This document shows, in pieces, positions 24,445 to 33,025 of a DNA stretch of 45,875 nucleotides. The stretch is from Candidatus Limnocylindria bacterium (GTDB lineage Bacteria; Chloroflexota; Limnocylindria; P2-11E), in assembly GCA_036523395.1 (NCBI GenBank), contig DATDEH010000015.1, forward strand, positions 1 to 45,875. Direction: 5' to 3'. The notes beneath the pieces were generated by a model. It made no database searches. It was not told the DNA's origin and was given only the letters and a program-made list of their open reading frames with translations. The first letter of the stretch is position 1; each line of letters opens with the position of its first letter. The position numbers and the translations under genes are program-made.

Positions 24445-24885
24445 ATGGCTGACGTGCGCATCCGTCCGGTGAACGAGCTCGACATCGAGGCGATCTGCCG
24501 CATCGACGAGCGCATCACCGGCACGTACCGCCCCGATATGTGGGAAGACCGCGTCGTCTACTTCATCCGCCGCGACCCGGACTCATCGCAGGTCGCCGAG
24601 GTGGATGGCAAGGTCGTCGGCTTCATGCTCGGCGAGGTCCGCGGCGGCGAGTTCGGAATGGAAGAGCCGACCGGCTGGCTCGAGTTCTTCGGCGTCGATC
24701 CCTCGGCGCGCGAGCGCGGGATCGGACGCGGGCTCACCGACGCCCTGCTCGCCGGTTTCAAGAGGCGCGGCGCGCATGTCGCGCGCACGATGGTACGGAC
24801 GCAGGACGCCGACATCGCTCGTTTCGTGGCGGCGATGGGCTTCACGCCCGCGCCGGTCAGCGCCCTGGAGAAGCGGCTCGGGTAA
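24445..24885 (+). CDS. GNAT-family N-acetyltransferase
   Basis: This is a 146-residue acetyl-CoA-dependent acetyltransferase. ATG 24445 gives a product beginning directly at the first beta strand (V-R-I-R-P-V-N-E-L-D). The central strand V-V-G-F-M-L-G-E is followed by the acetyl-CoA pyrophosphate-binding motif, here V-D-P-S-A-R-E-R-G-I-G-R-G-L near residues 80-93. The closing segment F-V-A-A-M-G-F-T-P is the usual motif near the C-terminus. The substrate, whether an amine on a protein or a small molecule, cannot be told. It lies between a strong hairpin and the BoxB-like gene, which starts 11 bases after its stop, so the two may be co-transcribed. Confidence 0.87.
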   Translation: MADVRIRPVNELDIEAICRIDERITGTYRPDMWEDRVVYFIRRDPDSSQVAEVDGKVVGFMLGEVRGGEFGMEEPTGWLEFFGVDPSARERGIGRGLTDALLAGFKRRGAHVARTMVRTQDADIARFVAAMGFTPAPVSALEKRLG

Positions 24886-24895
24886 CCTAGACCTC

Positions 24896-26197
24896 GTGAG
24901 CGATCAGATCCACATGCTGCCGAAGGCGTATCACGAGGCTGTTGAGCATTGGCAGCGGCACAACTTCCCTGAATTCCCGGAGCTCAGCAAGCGCTGGCAG
25001 CAGTACTTCCCCAAGGACGAGGAGTTCTGCCTATGTGCGCGGATCGAGCAGGGCATGCCGGGCGAGATCCAGGTCGGCGACAAGAAGGGGCAACCCAAGG
25101 CGGCCGTCCCGAGTGAGCTCGACAAGGAAGCGGCGGAGCAGCTCCTCATGATCGTTCGCGCGCAGGCGTCGACCGAGTTCGGCTCGATCCAGCAGCACCA
25201 CGGCACCTTCGAGCGTGCCAACGACCCGCACGATCAGACCTGGGTCCTGCGCGTCATGGCCGAGGAGCTCCGCCACGGCTACCAGATGATCCACCTGCTC
25301 ACGTCGGCTGACTGGTCGTCGGTGACCGACACGAAGCCGCAGGACATGGTCGAAGAGATCCTGTCGATGCAGACCGGTTCGCACGTACTCGCCGCGTTCA
25401 ACCTTGAGTACGACAGCTTCGGCGACAGCATCGTCTTCGCCGCGTTCATCGACCGGGTCGGCAAATACCAGCTCACGATGCAGAAGGTGAACGCCTACGC
25501 GCCGATGGCCGCGTCGATGCCGCCGATGCTGCGAGAAGAAGCCTTCCATCTCGCCGCGGGCGTCATCCCGATGCGCCGCTGGATGGAGGCCGCCGCGAGC
25601 GATCGCAACGCGACGATGGATGTCTCGACGATCCAGAAGATGGTCGCGAAGTGGTACGGCAGGGGTCTAGAGATGTTCGGCGACGAGCGAGGCGGGCAGA
25701 CGAATGTGAAGCTCGGCCTCAAGGACATGGCCAATCGTCAGGCGCAGGATCTCTACATCGAAGAGTGCACGAAGATGCTCGACGATCTGAACATCCGCTT
25801 CGTCCGCGCCCGGCTCGCGCACCTGTCGCGCGAGCAAGCCGATTCGGCCTATGAGCGCGTCAAGGCAGGCGACACGGTCGAGGCGGTCTCGCGCGACGAC
25901 CTGCTGCGGCTGCCCGATCGCCGCTTCTTCCGACGTCGTGGCGAGCCGGCCTTCCAGCTGGTCGGGTTCGACGGCGAGGAGTTCACCGACGTCGAGGCGT
26001 ACATCGCGCACGTGCTGAAGCACCTTCCCGAGGCGTACCGCGCGTCGATCGACGTCAAGCACTGGATCGAGATGCAGCGCAAGGTCAGCAGTGGCGAGCT
26101 GGAGTTGAAGAAGGCGATCTCGTCGATGCCGCGTCTTGCCCGCTCCGGCGGCGCGTGCCCGTGCTCGAAATCGGTGCGCTGGGTGATGGACTCGTAG
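24896..26197 (+). CDS. BoxB/PaaA-type di-iron oxygenase component
   Basis: This is a 433-residue ferritin-fold di-iron protein related to the benzoyl-CoA 2,3-epoxidase subunit BoxB. Likely iron ligands are Glu94, Glu124 with His127 (E-L-R-H), Asp186 (F-I-D-R-V-G-K-Y-Q-L), and Glu215 with His218 (E-A-F-H). Their spacing closely matches the BoxB ligand set as I recall it, including the unusual Asp. The expected reaction is O2-dependent epoxidation of an aromatic CoA ester using electrons from a reductase such as BoxA, which is not in this window. The GTG start at 24896 is 11 bases after the GNAT stop. Its last 43 bases overlap the next gene. Confidence 0.8.
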   Translation: MSDQIHMLPKAYHEAVEHWQRHNFPEFPELSKRWQQYFPKDEEFCLCARIEQGMPGEIQVGDKKGQPKAAVPSELDKEAAEQLLMIVRAQASTEFGSIQQHHGTFERANDPHDQTWVLRVMAEELRHGYQMIHLLTSADWSSVTDTKPQDMVEEILSMQTGSHVLAAFNLEYDSFGDSIVFAAFIDRVGKYQLTMQKVNAYAPMAASMPPMLREEAFHLAAGVIPMRRWMEAAASDRNATMDVSTIQKMVAKWYGRGLEMFGDERGGQTNVKLGLKDMANRQAQDLYIEECTKMLDDLNIRFVRARLAHLSREQADSAYERVKAGDTVEAVSRDDLLRLPDRRFFRRRGEPAFQLVGFDGEEFTDVEAYIAHVLKHLPEAYRASIDVKHWIEMQRKVSSGELELKKAISSMPRLARSGGACPCSKSVRWVMDS

Positions 26198-27066
26198 AGA
26201 CCGGTCTGGGCGTCGACTCGCGTCTTGGCCTGTCTCCGTCGCAGCTTCGCGATCTTGCGCCCGAGGCGAGCGCTCTCGGTTACCAGAGCCTCTGGACCAA
26301 CGCGAACGTCGACTACGACCCGATCGCGATGTGCGTCGCATGGCACGAGCGATCGGGCCTCGCGACGGGCGTGTCCGTTGTCCCCATCGCGCGCAACCCC
26401 GCGCCGGTGCTCGCGCTCGCCGCGCGCACCGCGCACGAGATCACCGGGAACAAGTTCATCCTCGGCGTGGGCTCGGGCAGCGTGACCGAGCGGCCGATCC
26501 GCGCGGTGCGCGCGTATATCGACGAGCTCCGGAGGACGGCCAAGGATGTGCCGACCTACATCGGCGCACTCGGGCCGCAGATGCTCGCGCTGGCCGGCCG
26601 CCACGCCGACGGTGCGGCGCTCAACTGGTGCACGCCCGGGCAGGTCGCGTGGAGCCGCGAGCGGGTCGGACCTCGCGCGAAGCTGGTCGAGTACATACGC
26701 ATGTGCGTCGACGACGACATCGCGGCGGCGCGCCTCGCGCTCGCGAAACAGATCCTCGCGTATGCGCTCATGGTGCGACCGAGTGGGGCGCGCGGTTATC
26801 GCGCGCATTTCGAGCGCATGGGCTTCGGCCGCCAGCTCGATGAGCTCGAGCGCCGGCAGGCGGCGGGCGCCTCTGAAGACGACCTCGCGCGCGCGGTGCC
26901 CGACGAGGTCCTGAATGCGATCGGGTACGCCGGTCCCGCTTCGGGAGCGGCCGCCGCGTTCAAGACGCTGAGCCAGGGCCTCGACGTCGCGATCGTCCGG
27001 GTGCTGGTCGCCCGGTCCGGGAGTGTCGACGGGGTCCGCGCGGTGATGCGAGCGGCGCTGGCCTAG
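26155..27066 (+). CDS. Luciferase-like monooxygenase (F420/FMN)
   Basis: This is a 303-residue TIM-barrel protein of the bacterial luciferase-like family, which uses F420 or reduced FMN. N-terminal strand L-E-I-G-A-L-G-D-G, the helix L-A-P-E-A-S-A-L-G-Y-Q-S-L-W-T, the long strand V-S-V-V-P-I-A-R-N-P, and F-I-L-G-V-G-S-G-S near residues 98-106 follow the family order. GTG 26155 overlaps the BoxB-like gene by 43 bases; GTG 26161 would shorten the overlap. Coupling to the di-iron gene suggests a role in the same pathway, perhaps a redox step. The cofactor cannot be decided by eye. Its stop overlaps that of the convergent MFS gene in CTAG at 27063-27066. Confidence 0.85.
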   Translation: MPVLEIGALGDGLVETGLGVDSRLGLSPSQLRDLAPEASALGYQSLWTNANVDYDPIAMCVAWHERSGLATGVSVVPIARNPAPVLALAARTAHEITGNKFILGVGSGSVTERPIRAVRAYIDELRRTAKDVPTYIGALGPQMLALAGRHADGAALNWCTPGQVAWSRERVGPRAKLVEYIRMCVDDDIAAARLALAKQILAYALMVRPSGARGYRAHFERMGFGRQLDELERRQAAGASEDDLARAVPDEVLNAIGYAGPASGAAAAFKTLSQGLDVAIVRVLVARSGSVDGVRAVMRAALA

Positions 27067-28316
27067 GACGCGGCCGCGTCCGTCGGTCCTTCGAGGACCG
27101 GTGTCGGATCCCGGAAGCTTCGCACCTCATCGTTGCGCGCGTTCACGCCGACGATCACAGCGGCGATCACCACCGCGCCCGCGGTCGCCGCGATCTGCGG
27201 TCCGAACGCCTCCACCGTGATGCCGGTCTGCAGCTGCGACGTCTGCGCCATCCCGCGGCCGACCAGCAGGAACGCCGACAACGTCCGTCCTCGATACGCC
27301 TCATCCGCCTGAAGCTGGAAGATGCTGTTGCGCATCGTCGCCCACCAGGTATCGGCGAAGCCGACGAGCGCGAGCGTGGCAGCCGAGAGCTCGAACGAGC
27401 GCGACCACGCGAAGAGCGCGAACGCCACGACGTAGGCGTAGCCCGACAGCATCATCGATCGACCCTTGCGCTCGATGTCGCCGCTCATCACCAGACCGCC
27501 CGTTCCGACGAGGGCGCCGGCACCGAGAGAGCTGAGCAGGAAGCCGAGCCCCCCGGGACCTGCGTGCAGCACGTCCTTCGCGACGATCGTCACGAGCGCG
27601 GTGTTGGCGCCAAAGAGGCTGTGCGCGGACTCGAGGAGCAGCAGGTTGGCGAGGATCGGCTTGCCCAGCGTGTAGCGCGCGCCGTCGATCGTCTCCGCCA
27701 CGAGTGACCCTCGTACTCGATCGACGATCGGGGGCTTGCTGATGAGCAGGAGCGCACCGATGATCGCGAGGAAGCTGACGGCATTGATGAAGTACGGGAG
27801 CGCCGGTCCGGTCGCCACGATGAGGATCCCGGCCAGGCTGGGCCCGATGAGCCGGGCGATGCGGAACACCGCGGCGTTCAGGGTGATCGCGTTCTGCATC
27901 TGCGACCTGGGGACCATCGTCGTGTACATCGCGCGGCGCGCCGGTGCATCGAAGGTCTGGAGCGTCCCGTTGATCGCGCTCGCCAGATAGATGTGCCACA
28001 CCTCCACCTGCCCCGTCGCGACCACGAGACCAAGTCCGAAGGAGGTCAGGGCCGAGCCGCTCTGCGTGATGAGAAGCAGGCGGCGACGATCGACGCGGTC
28101 AGCGATCGCCCCGGCGAGGAGCCCGAATGCGAAGGTCGGGATCGCGCGCATCGCGCCGCCGATCCCGAGAAGCACGGGCGACCCGGTGATCTCGTAGAGC
28201 AGCCACGTCGTGAGCGTTTGCTCCATCCAGCTGCCGCACTGAGAGACCGTGAGGCCGGTGAAATAGAGCGCGAAGTCGCGATGACGGAGTGGGGCGAGGC
28301 CGGGAGCGAAGCGCAT
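27063..28316 (-). CDS. MFS transporter (EntS-like/MFS_3)
   Basis: This is a 417-residue major facilitator with about 11-12 helices. It resembles the MFS_3/EntS-like exporters, marked by the N-terminal L-R-H-R-D-F-A-L-Y-F-T-G motif. The loop G-A-I-A-D-R-V-D-R-R-R-L-L after helix 2 matches the MFS motif A, and D-A-P-A-R-R-A-M appears after helix 4. It probably exports a small organic molecule, possibly an aromatic intermediate or a siderophore-like compound; the substrate is unknown. It is convergent to the luciferase-like gene and divergent from the molybdenum hydroxylase operon, whose first gene overlaps its 5' end if GTG 28289 is used. Confidence 0.87.
   Translation of the reverse strand: MRFAPGLAPLRHRDFALYFTGLTVSQCGSWMEQTLTTWLLYEITGSPVLLGIGGAMRAIPTFAFGLLAGAIADRVDRRRLLLITQSGSALTSFGLGLVVATGQVEVWHIYLASAINGTLQTFDAPARRAMYTTMVPRSQMQNAITLNAAVFRIARLIGPSLAGILIVATGPALPYFINAVSFLAIIGALLLISKPPIVDRVRGSLVAETIDGARYTLGKPILANLLLLESAHSLFGANTALVTIVAKDVLHAGPGGLGFLLSSLGAGALVGTGGLVMSGDIERKGRSMMLSGYAYVVAFALFAWSRSFELSAATLALVGFADTWWATMRNSIFQLQADEAYRGRTLSAFLLVGRGMAQTSQLQTGITVEAFGPQIAATAGAVVIAAVIVGVNARNDEVRSFRDPTPVLEGPTDAAAS
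27066..27100. terminator. Palindromes over convergent stop codons
   Basis: A perfect 16-base palindrome GGACGCGGCCGCGTCC occupies 27066-27081. It is followed by a 7-bp hairpin, CGGTCCT/AGGACCG with a TCG loop, at 27084-27100. They lie at the convergent ends of the luciferase-like and MFS genes, within the latter's last codons, and may terminate transcription from either side. Confidence 0.5.
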
Positions 28317-28804
28317 CTGCGCGTCCTATATTCGTTTTTCTGAGCACGCACCGTCTTCGCTTCACACTGAACGGTTCACCGCAGTCGCCCGAGGTCCGTG
28401 CGGATCGGCGGCTCATCGACGTGCTGCGCGTCGACCTCGCATTGACCGGGACCAAAGAGGGCTGCTCCATCGGCGTGTGCGGCGCGTGCAGCGTGCTCGT
28501 TGACGGAGAGCTGCTTTCGGCCTGCCTGCTGCCCGCGGTCTACGTCGACGGCCGTGCCGTGACGACGGTGGAGGGCCTCGCGAACGGAGAAACGCTTTCG
28601 CCGCTGCAGGACGCGTTCATCCGCGACGGCGGCTTCCAGTGCGGCATCTGTACGCCGGGCCAGCTCATCGCGGCGACCGCGCTTCTCGCCGAGCACCCGC
28701 GGCCCACCGACGACCAGATCCGCGAATGGATGATGGGCAACCTCTGCCGCTGCACCGGTTATCACGGCATCACCCGGGCGATCAAGACCGCGGCGGCGGC
28801 GTGA
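28289..28804 (+). CDS. Molybdenum hydroxylase [2Fe-2S] subunit (CoxS-like)
   Basis: This is the small electron-transfer subunit of a xanthine-dehydrogenase-family enzyme. The plant-ferredoxin-type cluster motif C-S-I-G-V-C-G-A-C-S-V-L-V-D-G then a further Cys, and the helical C-terminal cluster motif C-G-I-C-T-P-G plus C-R-C-T-G-Y, are all present. The start is uncertain. GTG 28289 gives 171 residues but overlaps the divergent MFS gene. CTG 28340 would start at the conserved core just after a TATATT-like -10 sequence near 28327. The stop overlaps the FAD-subunit start as GTGA. Electrons pass from the molybdenum centre through this subunit to FAD. Confidence 0.9.
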   Translation: MGRGRERSASARPIFVFLSTHRLRFTLNGSPQSPEVRADRRLIDVLRVDLALTGTKEGCSIGVCGACSVLVDGELLSACLLPAVYVDGRAVTTVEGLANGETLSPLQDAFIRDGGFQCGICTPGQLIAATALLAEHPRPTDDQIREWMMGNLCRCTGYHGITRAIKTAAAA

Positions 28805-29658
28805 CGTACGACTACCACGAGCCCGAGTCGGTGCCCGAGGCGCTCGACCTGCTCGCCCGGCACGGCGACGACGCTCATCTCGTCGCAGGTGCGACGGCGT
28901 TCACGCTGCTGTGGCGTCAGGGCCTGCTGCGACCCGGGCACGTCATCGGTCTTCGCGGCATCGCGGCGCTCGGCGGTATCACCGCCTCGGGCGGCGGTCT
29001 TGTGATCGGCGCGACGGTGACCCATCGCACGATCGAGCGGTCGCAGGACGTCGCCCGCTACTGTCCAGCCATCACGCGAACGTTCGCGTCGGTGGCGACG
29101 GTGCGCGTGCGCAATCAGGCGACGATCGGCGGCAATCTCGCGCACGCCGATCCGGCGCAGGATCCGCCGCCGATGCTCATCGCCCTCAGCGCAGAGGTCG
29201 TTGTGGCATCGAAGACGGGTGAGCGTGCCGTTCCGGTCGAGGACCTCTTCGTCGACGTCTTCACGACGTCGCTTCGTCCCGGCGAGATCATCACCGCCGT
29301 TCGGTTCCCCGCGCTGGCCGCGGGAACGCGCGCGACGTATCTGAAGTTCCTGCCGCGGACGGCGGACGATTACGCGACTGTTTCAGTGGCCGCGGCGATG
29401 CGGCTTGCGGACGACGGCACGGTGGCGGACGTTCGCGTCGCGCTCGGCGCGGCGGGACCCACGCCGAGACGCGCCCGCTCTGTGGAGGACGCCCTTCGCG
29501 GGGCCAGGCCCGATCAAGAACGGATCGCCGATGCGGCCGCGCGCGTCGACCGTGACATCGAGCCATTCGACGACGTGCGCGGCTCCGCCGCTTACAAGCG
29601 TGAGATGGCGCGCCTCTGGACCGAACGCGCGCTCACGTCACTGGTGGCGGCGCCATGA
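28801..29658 (+). CDS. Molybdenum hydroxylase FAD subunit (CoxM-like)
   Basis: This is a 285-residue FAD-binding subunit of a xanthine-dehydrogenase/CO-dehydrogenase-family enzyme. The N-terminal Y-H-E-P-E-S-V-P-E-A-L-D-L-L segment is typical. The first FAD loop, commonly A-G-G-x-S/T, reads V-A-G-A-T-A-F near residues 29-35, and the second FAD motif T-I-G-G-N-L-A-H-A-D-P is near 108-118. A C-terminal CODH-type domain follows. GTG 28801 overlaps the small-subunit stop, and the stop overlaps the next start as ATGA, so expression is coupled. It passes electrons to an acceptor, perhaps quinone or NAD, that is not identifiable here. Confidence 0.91.
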   Translation: MTYDYHEPESVPEALDLLARHGDDAHLVAGATAFTLLWRQGLLRPGHVIGLRGIAALGGITASGGGLVIGATVTHRTIERSQDVARYCPAITRTFASVATVRVRNQATIGGNLAHADPAQDPPPMLIALSAEVVVASKTGERAVPVEDLFVDVFTTSLRPGEIITAVRFPALAAGTRATYLKFLPRTADDYATVSVAAAMRLADDGTVADVRVALGAAGPTPRRARSVEDALRGARPDQERIADAAARVDRDIEPFDDVRGSAAYKREMARLWTERALTSLVAAP

Positions 29659-30098
29659 AGCTGGCGCACACCGCGCTCGTTCACGCACCACGTGCGACGG
29701 TGTGGAAGCTCGTGACCGATATCCCGGCCGCGGCGCGGTGCGTGCCCGGCGTCGCCGCGGTCACGCCCTCCGGCGCCGGCAAGTACAAGGGGTCGCTGCT
29801 GGTCCAGCTCGGTCCCGTTCGGCTCGTGCTCGACGGCGACATCGCACTCACGTCGACCGACGAGGCCGCGGGCAAAGCATCGCTCCGCGCCGACGCGAAG
29901 GACACGCGCCTCGGCGGCACGGTCCGCGCGACGATGGAGCTCGCGCTCGCCGACAAGGGCGCGGACACCGAGCTGCGCATCACGAGCGACGTGCAGATCG
30001 CCGGGCGCATCGGAGAGTTCGGGCAGCCGGTCATCCAGCGCAAGGCCGATCAGCTGATGACCCAGTTCGCCGACTGCCTCGCGCGCACGCTCGCGTGA
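29655..30098 (+). CDS. CoxG/SRPBCC-family accessory protein
   Basis: This is a 147-residue protein of the CO dehydrogenase subunit G family, an SRPBCC/START-like fold. The opening H-T-A-L-V-H-A-P-R-A-T-V-W-K-L, the D-I-P-A-A-A-R-C-V-P-G-V helix and the later G-R-I-G-E-F-G-Q-P-V-I segment are family traits. Full-length CoxG proteins often carry a C-terminal membrane anchor; this one ends after the fold and has none. In studied systems CoxG aids assembly, membrane attachment or electron transfer. The gene is inserted between the FAD and molybdenum subunit genes, with a start/stop overlap on each side. Confidence 0.87.
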   Translation: MKLAHTALVHAPRATVWKLVTDIPAAARCVPGVAAVTPSGAGKYKGSLLVQLGPVRLVLDGDIALTSTDEAAGKASLRADAKDTRLGGTVRATMELALADKGADTELRITSDVQIAGRIGEFGQPVIQRKADQLMTQFADCLARTLA

Positions 30099-32260
30099 GG
30101 CTCGCGAAGACCGCGGCGCCCGACATCTTCGGAACGCCGGAGTGGCGGGTCGAGGGTCGCGACAAGGTCACCGGCGCGGCGAAGTACGCGGCGGACATCA
30201 CGAGACCGGGAATGCTCCACGCCGCGTTCGTCGGAAGCACCTACCCGCACGCGCGTGTCGTGTCGGTCGACGTCGAGGCCGCGGGCAAGGTCTCGGGCGT
30301 GCGCGCGGTGATCACCGGCGCGGACGTGCGCCCCGCCCGATTCGGTCGGCGTCTACAGGACTGGCCGGTCCTCGCCTGGGACCGCGTGCGCTTCATCGGC
30401 GATCGCGTCGCGGCGGTCGCCGCGGATTCGCTCGAGGCCGCGGAGCAAGCGGCTGCCCTGATCGAGGTCGGGTACGAGGAGCTGCCGGCGGTCTTCGATA
30501 CGGAGGCGGCGCTCGCGGCCGACGCGCCGGTCCTGCACCCGGACGCGGCCGAGTACAAGTACTTCGGCGGTGCGCGGCCCCAGCGCCCACACCCGAACGC
30601 GCAGGGACACGTCGTGCATGAACACGGCGACGTCGCGACCGGGTTCCAAAACGCCGCGGCCGTCTTCGAGCACGAGTTCAACGTTCCGCGCATCCATCCC
30701 GCGTACATCGAGCCCCACGCGAGCCTGGTCTGGATCGAAGGCGAGACCGTTCACGTCGTCACGACGAACAAGGCTCCGTTCTCGCTGCGCGATCAGATGG
30801 CCGTCACGATCGGGGTACCCGCGGAGCGCATCGTCGTCGACACGCCACATGTCGGCGGTGACTTTGGTGGAAAGGGCCTGTCGCTCGACGAGTTCGCGCT
30901 GTATTTCCTGGCGCGCGCGACGGGCCGGCCGGTGCGTTCGGTGCTCCGGTACACGGACGAGCTTCAGCTCTCGAACACGCGGCACGCAGCGCGCATCCGG
31001 CTCCGCACCGGAGTCGATCGCGACGGCCGCATCACCGCACATCAAGCCCGCGTCGTGTTCGACGGCGGTGCGTACGCGGCCGGGAAGCCGGTCGCCGGCG
31101 TGCTCCCCGGCGGCCCGACGCTGACCCTCGCGGGCTACCACGTACCTGCCGCGCGCGTCGAGGCGGTCGCGGTGTACACGAACACGCTGCCCGCGGGTCA
31201 TGCGCGCGCGCCGAGCCAGCCCCAGCACACCTTCGCCGCCGAGTCGCACCTCGACCTCATCGCGAGGGCGATGGAGATCGACCCGGTCGAGCTTCGAGCC
31301 CGCAACGCGATCCGTGCCGGCGAGACCGACGTGGAGGGCGCGGTATGGCACGACTCGCAGGCGCCGCGCGTCCTAGCGATGCTTCGCGCGTCGTCGCAAT
31401 GGGGCGGCACGGTCGCGAAGGATCACGGACGCGGCGTGGCTTTTTCGGCGCGGCACGTCGGTCGCGGTAAGACCTCGCTGACGGTGACGCTGCGCGGCGA
31501 CGCAACGGTCGAGGTCCTCACCGGCGTGGCGGACCAGGGCGGCGGCGCGCACACCATGATCCAGCGCGTCGTGACACGCGAGCTCGGTATCGATGCGACA
31601 CGTGTCCGCGTATCGCAGGGCGACACGGGCCATGCGAACGTCGACCCCGGCGTCGGTGGCAGCCGAGTGACCCCGGTCGCGGGCAACGCCGCGCTCGACG
31701 GAGCCCGCAAGCTGAAAGCGCGTCTCGCCGAGCTCGGCCTGACGCTCGAGCAAGCCGCCCAGACCGCGGCGCCCCTCGTTGTGACGGGGGAGGGCGAGCA
31801 GAACGAGCACCTCTACGGGGTGTACGCGTATTCGATCGAGGTCTCGGTCGATCGTCGGACGGGCTGCTTCCGCATCGTCGACGCGGTGCTCGTCGCGGAC
31901 GTCGGCACCGTGATCAACCCGGTCGCGGTGCGCGGACAGCTCGAGGGCGGGTTCGTCTTCGGCCTGGGTCAAGCCGTGATGGAGGAGCTGCGCCTCGAGG
32001 ACGGTCGTGTGACGACGACGAATCTCGGCGACTACAAGATCCCCACCATCGCCGACGCACCGCCGCTGCGCCTCGTGCTCATCACCGACGCGCCTGGACC
32101 AGGGCCGTTCGGCGCGAAATCCGTGGGCGAGCTTGCTAACCCGGCCGTGGGCGCGGCCATCGCGAACGCCATCGACGCCGCGGTCGGAGCGCGAGTGATG
32201 TCGCTGCCGATCACGGCCGAGAAGGTGCGTACGGCCCTCAGCACAGCGGAGCGTCGCTAG
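30095..32260 (+). CDS. Molybdenum hydroxylase large subunit (CoxL/XdhB-like)
   Basis: This is a 721-residue molybdopterin-binding catalytic subunit. It starts at GTG 30095 in the GTGA overlap; upstream codons in the same frame are a shadow. E-W-R-V-E-G-R-D-K-V-T-G-A-A-K-Y-A opens the protein. H-V-G-G-D-F-G-G-K-G near residue 250 and G-A-K-S-V-G-E near 675, with the likely catalytic Glu, are Mo-site motifs. The loop that reads A-Y-R-C-S-F-R in true CO dehydrogenase and A-Y-R-G-A-G-R in form II relatives is A-R-A-P-S-Q-P-Q here, near residue 370. The substrate is therefore probably an aromatic, heterocyclic or aldehyde compound rather than CO. No XdhC-type maturation gene is present. Confidence 0.89.
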   Translation: MRLAKTAAPDIFGTPEWRVEGRDKVTGAAKYAADITRPGMLHAAFVGSTYPHARVVSVDVEAAGKVSGVRAVITGADVRPARFGRRLQDWPVLAWDRVRFIGDRVAAVAADSLEAAEQAAALIEVGYEELPAVFDTEAALAADAPVLHPDAAEYKYFGGARPQRPHPNAQGHVVHEHGDVATGFQNAAAVFEHEFNVPRIHPAYIEPHASLVWIEGETVHVVTTNKAPFSLRDQMAVTIGVPAERIVVDTPHVGGDFGGKGLSLDEFALYFLARATGRPVRSVLRYTDELQLSNTRHAARIRLRTGVDRDGRITAHQARVVFDGGAYAAGKPVAGVLPGGPTLTLAGYHVPAARVEAVAVYTNTLPAGHARAPSQPQHTFAAESHLDLIARAMEIDPVELRARNAIRAGETDVEGAVWHDSQAPRVLAMLRASSQWGGTVAKDHGRGVAFSARHVGRGKTSLTVTLRGDATVEVLTGVADQGGGAHTMIQRVVTRELGIDATRVRVSQGDTGHANVDPGVGGSRVTPVAGNAALDGARKLKARLAELGLTLEQAAQTAAPLVVTGEGEQNEHLYGVYAYSIEVSVDRRTGCFRIVDAVLVADVGTVINPVAVRGQLEGGFVFGLGQAVMEELRLEDGRVTTTNLGDYKIPTIADAPPLRLVLITDAPGPGPFGAKSVGELANPAVGAAIANAIDAAVGARVMSLPITAEKVRTALSTAERR

Positions 32261-32289
32261 TATTCGCGCGACCTTAGCGGGGAGGCGTC

Positions 32290-33012
32290 ATGTCGCAGTT
32301 CAACGACAAAGTCACGCCCAAAGATTTCGTGAAGATGGCGCCCGAGTACAAGGATCTTCTCATCCGCCTGCTCACGATCCAGGCGGACTGCGAGATCGGC
32401 GGACCGCACATCTACGTCGATCACTGGACGCTGCGCGCGCCGACCGTCGACGACCAGTGGCGCGTCGCGCGCATCGCATCCGAGGAGATCGACCACTGCC
32501 GCAAGATCCTGCGGCTGCTCAACCTCGTCGACGTCGACCGCTCCGACATCCTCGAACGGCCGCGCAGCAAGCGTGAGGTCGACGCCTTCAAGGAGGACAT
32601 GCCGACCTGGGCCGACTTCGCCGCGTTCGGCTTTCTCATCGACAAGGTGGGTGAGTACCAGCTCGAGGAGATGGTCGGCTCGACGTTCGCGCCGATCGAC
32701 GACACGCTCCCCGTGATCCTCCGTGAGGAGAAGGGCCACGTCGCTTACGGCGAGCAGCAGCTGGAAAAGCTCGTGAAGTCCGGCGCCGACGGAAAGGCGC
32801 AAGCACAGGCGGCCATCGACAAATGGTTCATCGTCGGACTGGACATGTTCGGCAAGTCCGGCTCCTCCCGCACCGAGCGCTACCTCGAATGGGGCCTGAA
32901 GCGCCGCACCAACGAGGAGGCGCGAAGGCAGTACCTCGCGGAGATGGAGCCGAAGATCGCCGCGCTCGGGCTCGTCGTGCCGGATCGTCTGCTGGGCAGG
33001 AAGTACCTCTAG
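32290..33012 (+). CDS. PaaA/BoxB-like small di-iron protein
   Basis: This is a 240-residue ferritin-fold protein of the phenylacetate-catabolism (PaaA/PaaC) family. The predicted di-iron ligands are Glu35 (C-E-I-G-G-P-H), Glu66 with His69 (E-I-D-H), Asp118 (L-I-D-K-V-G-E-Y-Q-L) and Glu147 with His150 (E-K-G-H). The D-x-V-G-x-Y-Q-L segment is shared with the BoxB-like protein at 24896, so they are distant paralogues. A GGGGAGG site precedes ATG 32290. It sits 29 bases after the molybdenum subunit and 13 bases before the ligase gene, suggesting that it oxygenates a CoA ester made by that ligase. The PaaB, PaaC and PaaE partners are absent. Confidence 0.82.
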   Translation: MSQFNDKVTPKDFVKMAPEYKDLLIRLLTIQADCEIGGPHIYVDHWTLRAPTVDDQWRVARIASEEIDHCRKILRLLNLVDVDRSDILERPRSKREVDAFKEDMPTWADFAAFGFLIDKVGEYQLEEMVGSTFAPIDDTLPVILREEKGHVAYGEQQLEKLVKSGADGKAQAQAAIDKWFIVGLDMFGKSGSSRTERYLEWGLKRRTNEEARRQYLAEMEPKIAALGLVVPDRLLGRKYL

Positions 33013-33025
33013 CGGACTTCAGCGC

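Noticed and set aside
29405-30094. Upstream extension of the molybdenum subunit frame
   Set aside because: It overlaps the FAD and CoxG genes in another frame; the GTGA overlap at 30095 and the start of homology define the true beginning.
28289-32260. Annotating the coxSMGL-like genes as carbon monoxide dehydrogenase
   Set aside because: The active-site loop lacks the A-Y-R-C-S-F-R motif needed for form I CO dehydrogenase and the form II variant as well.
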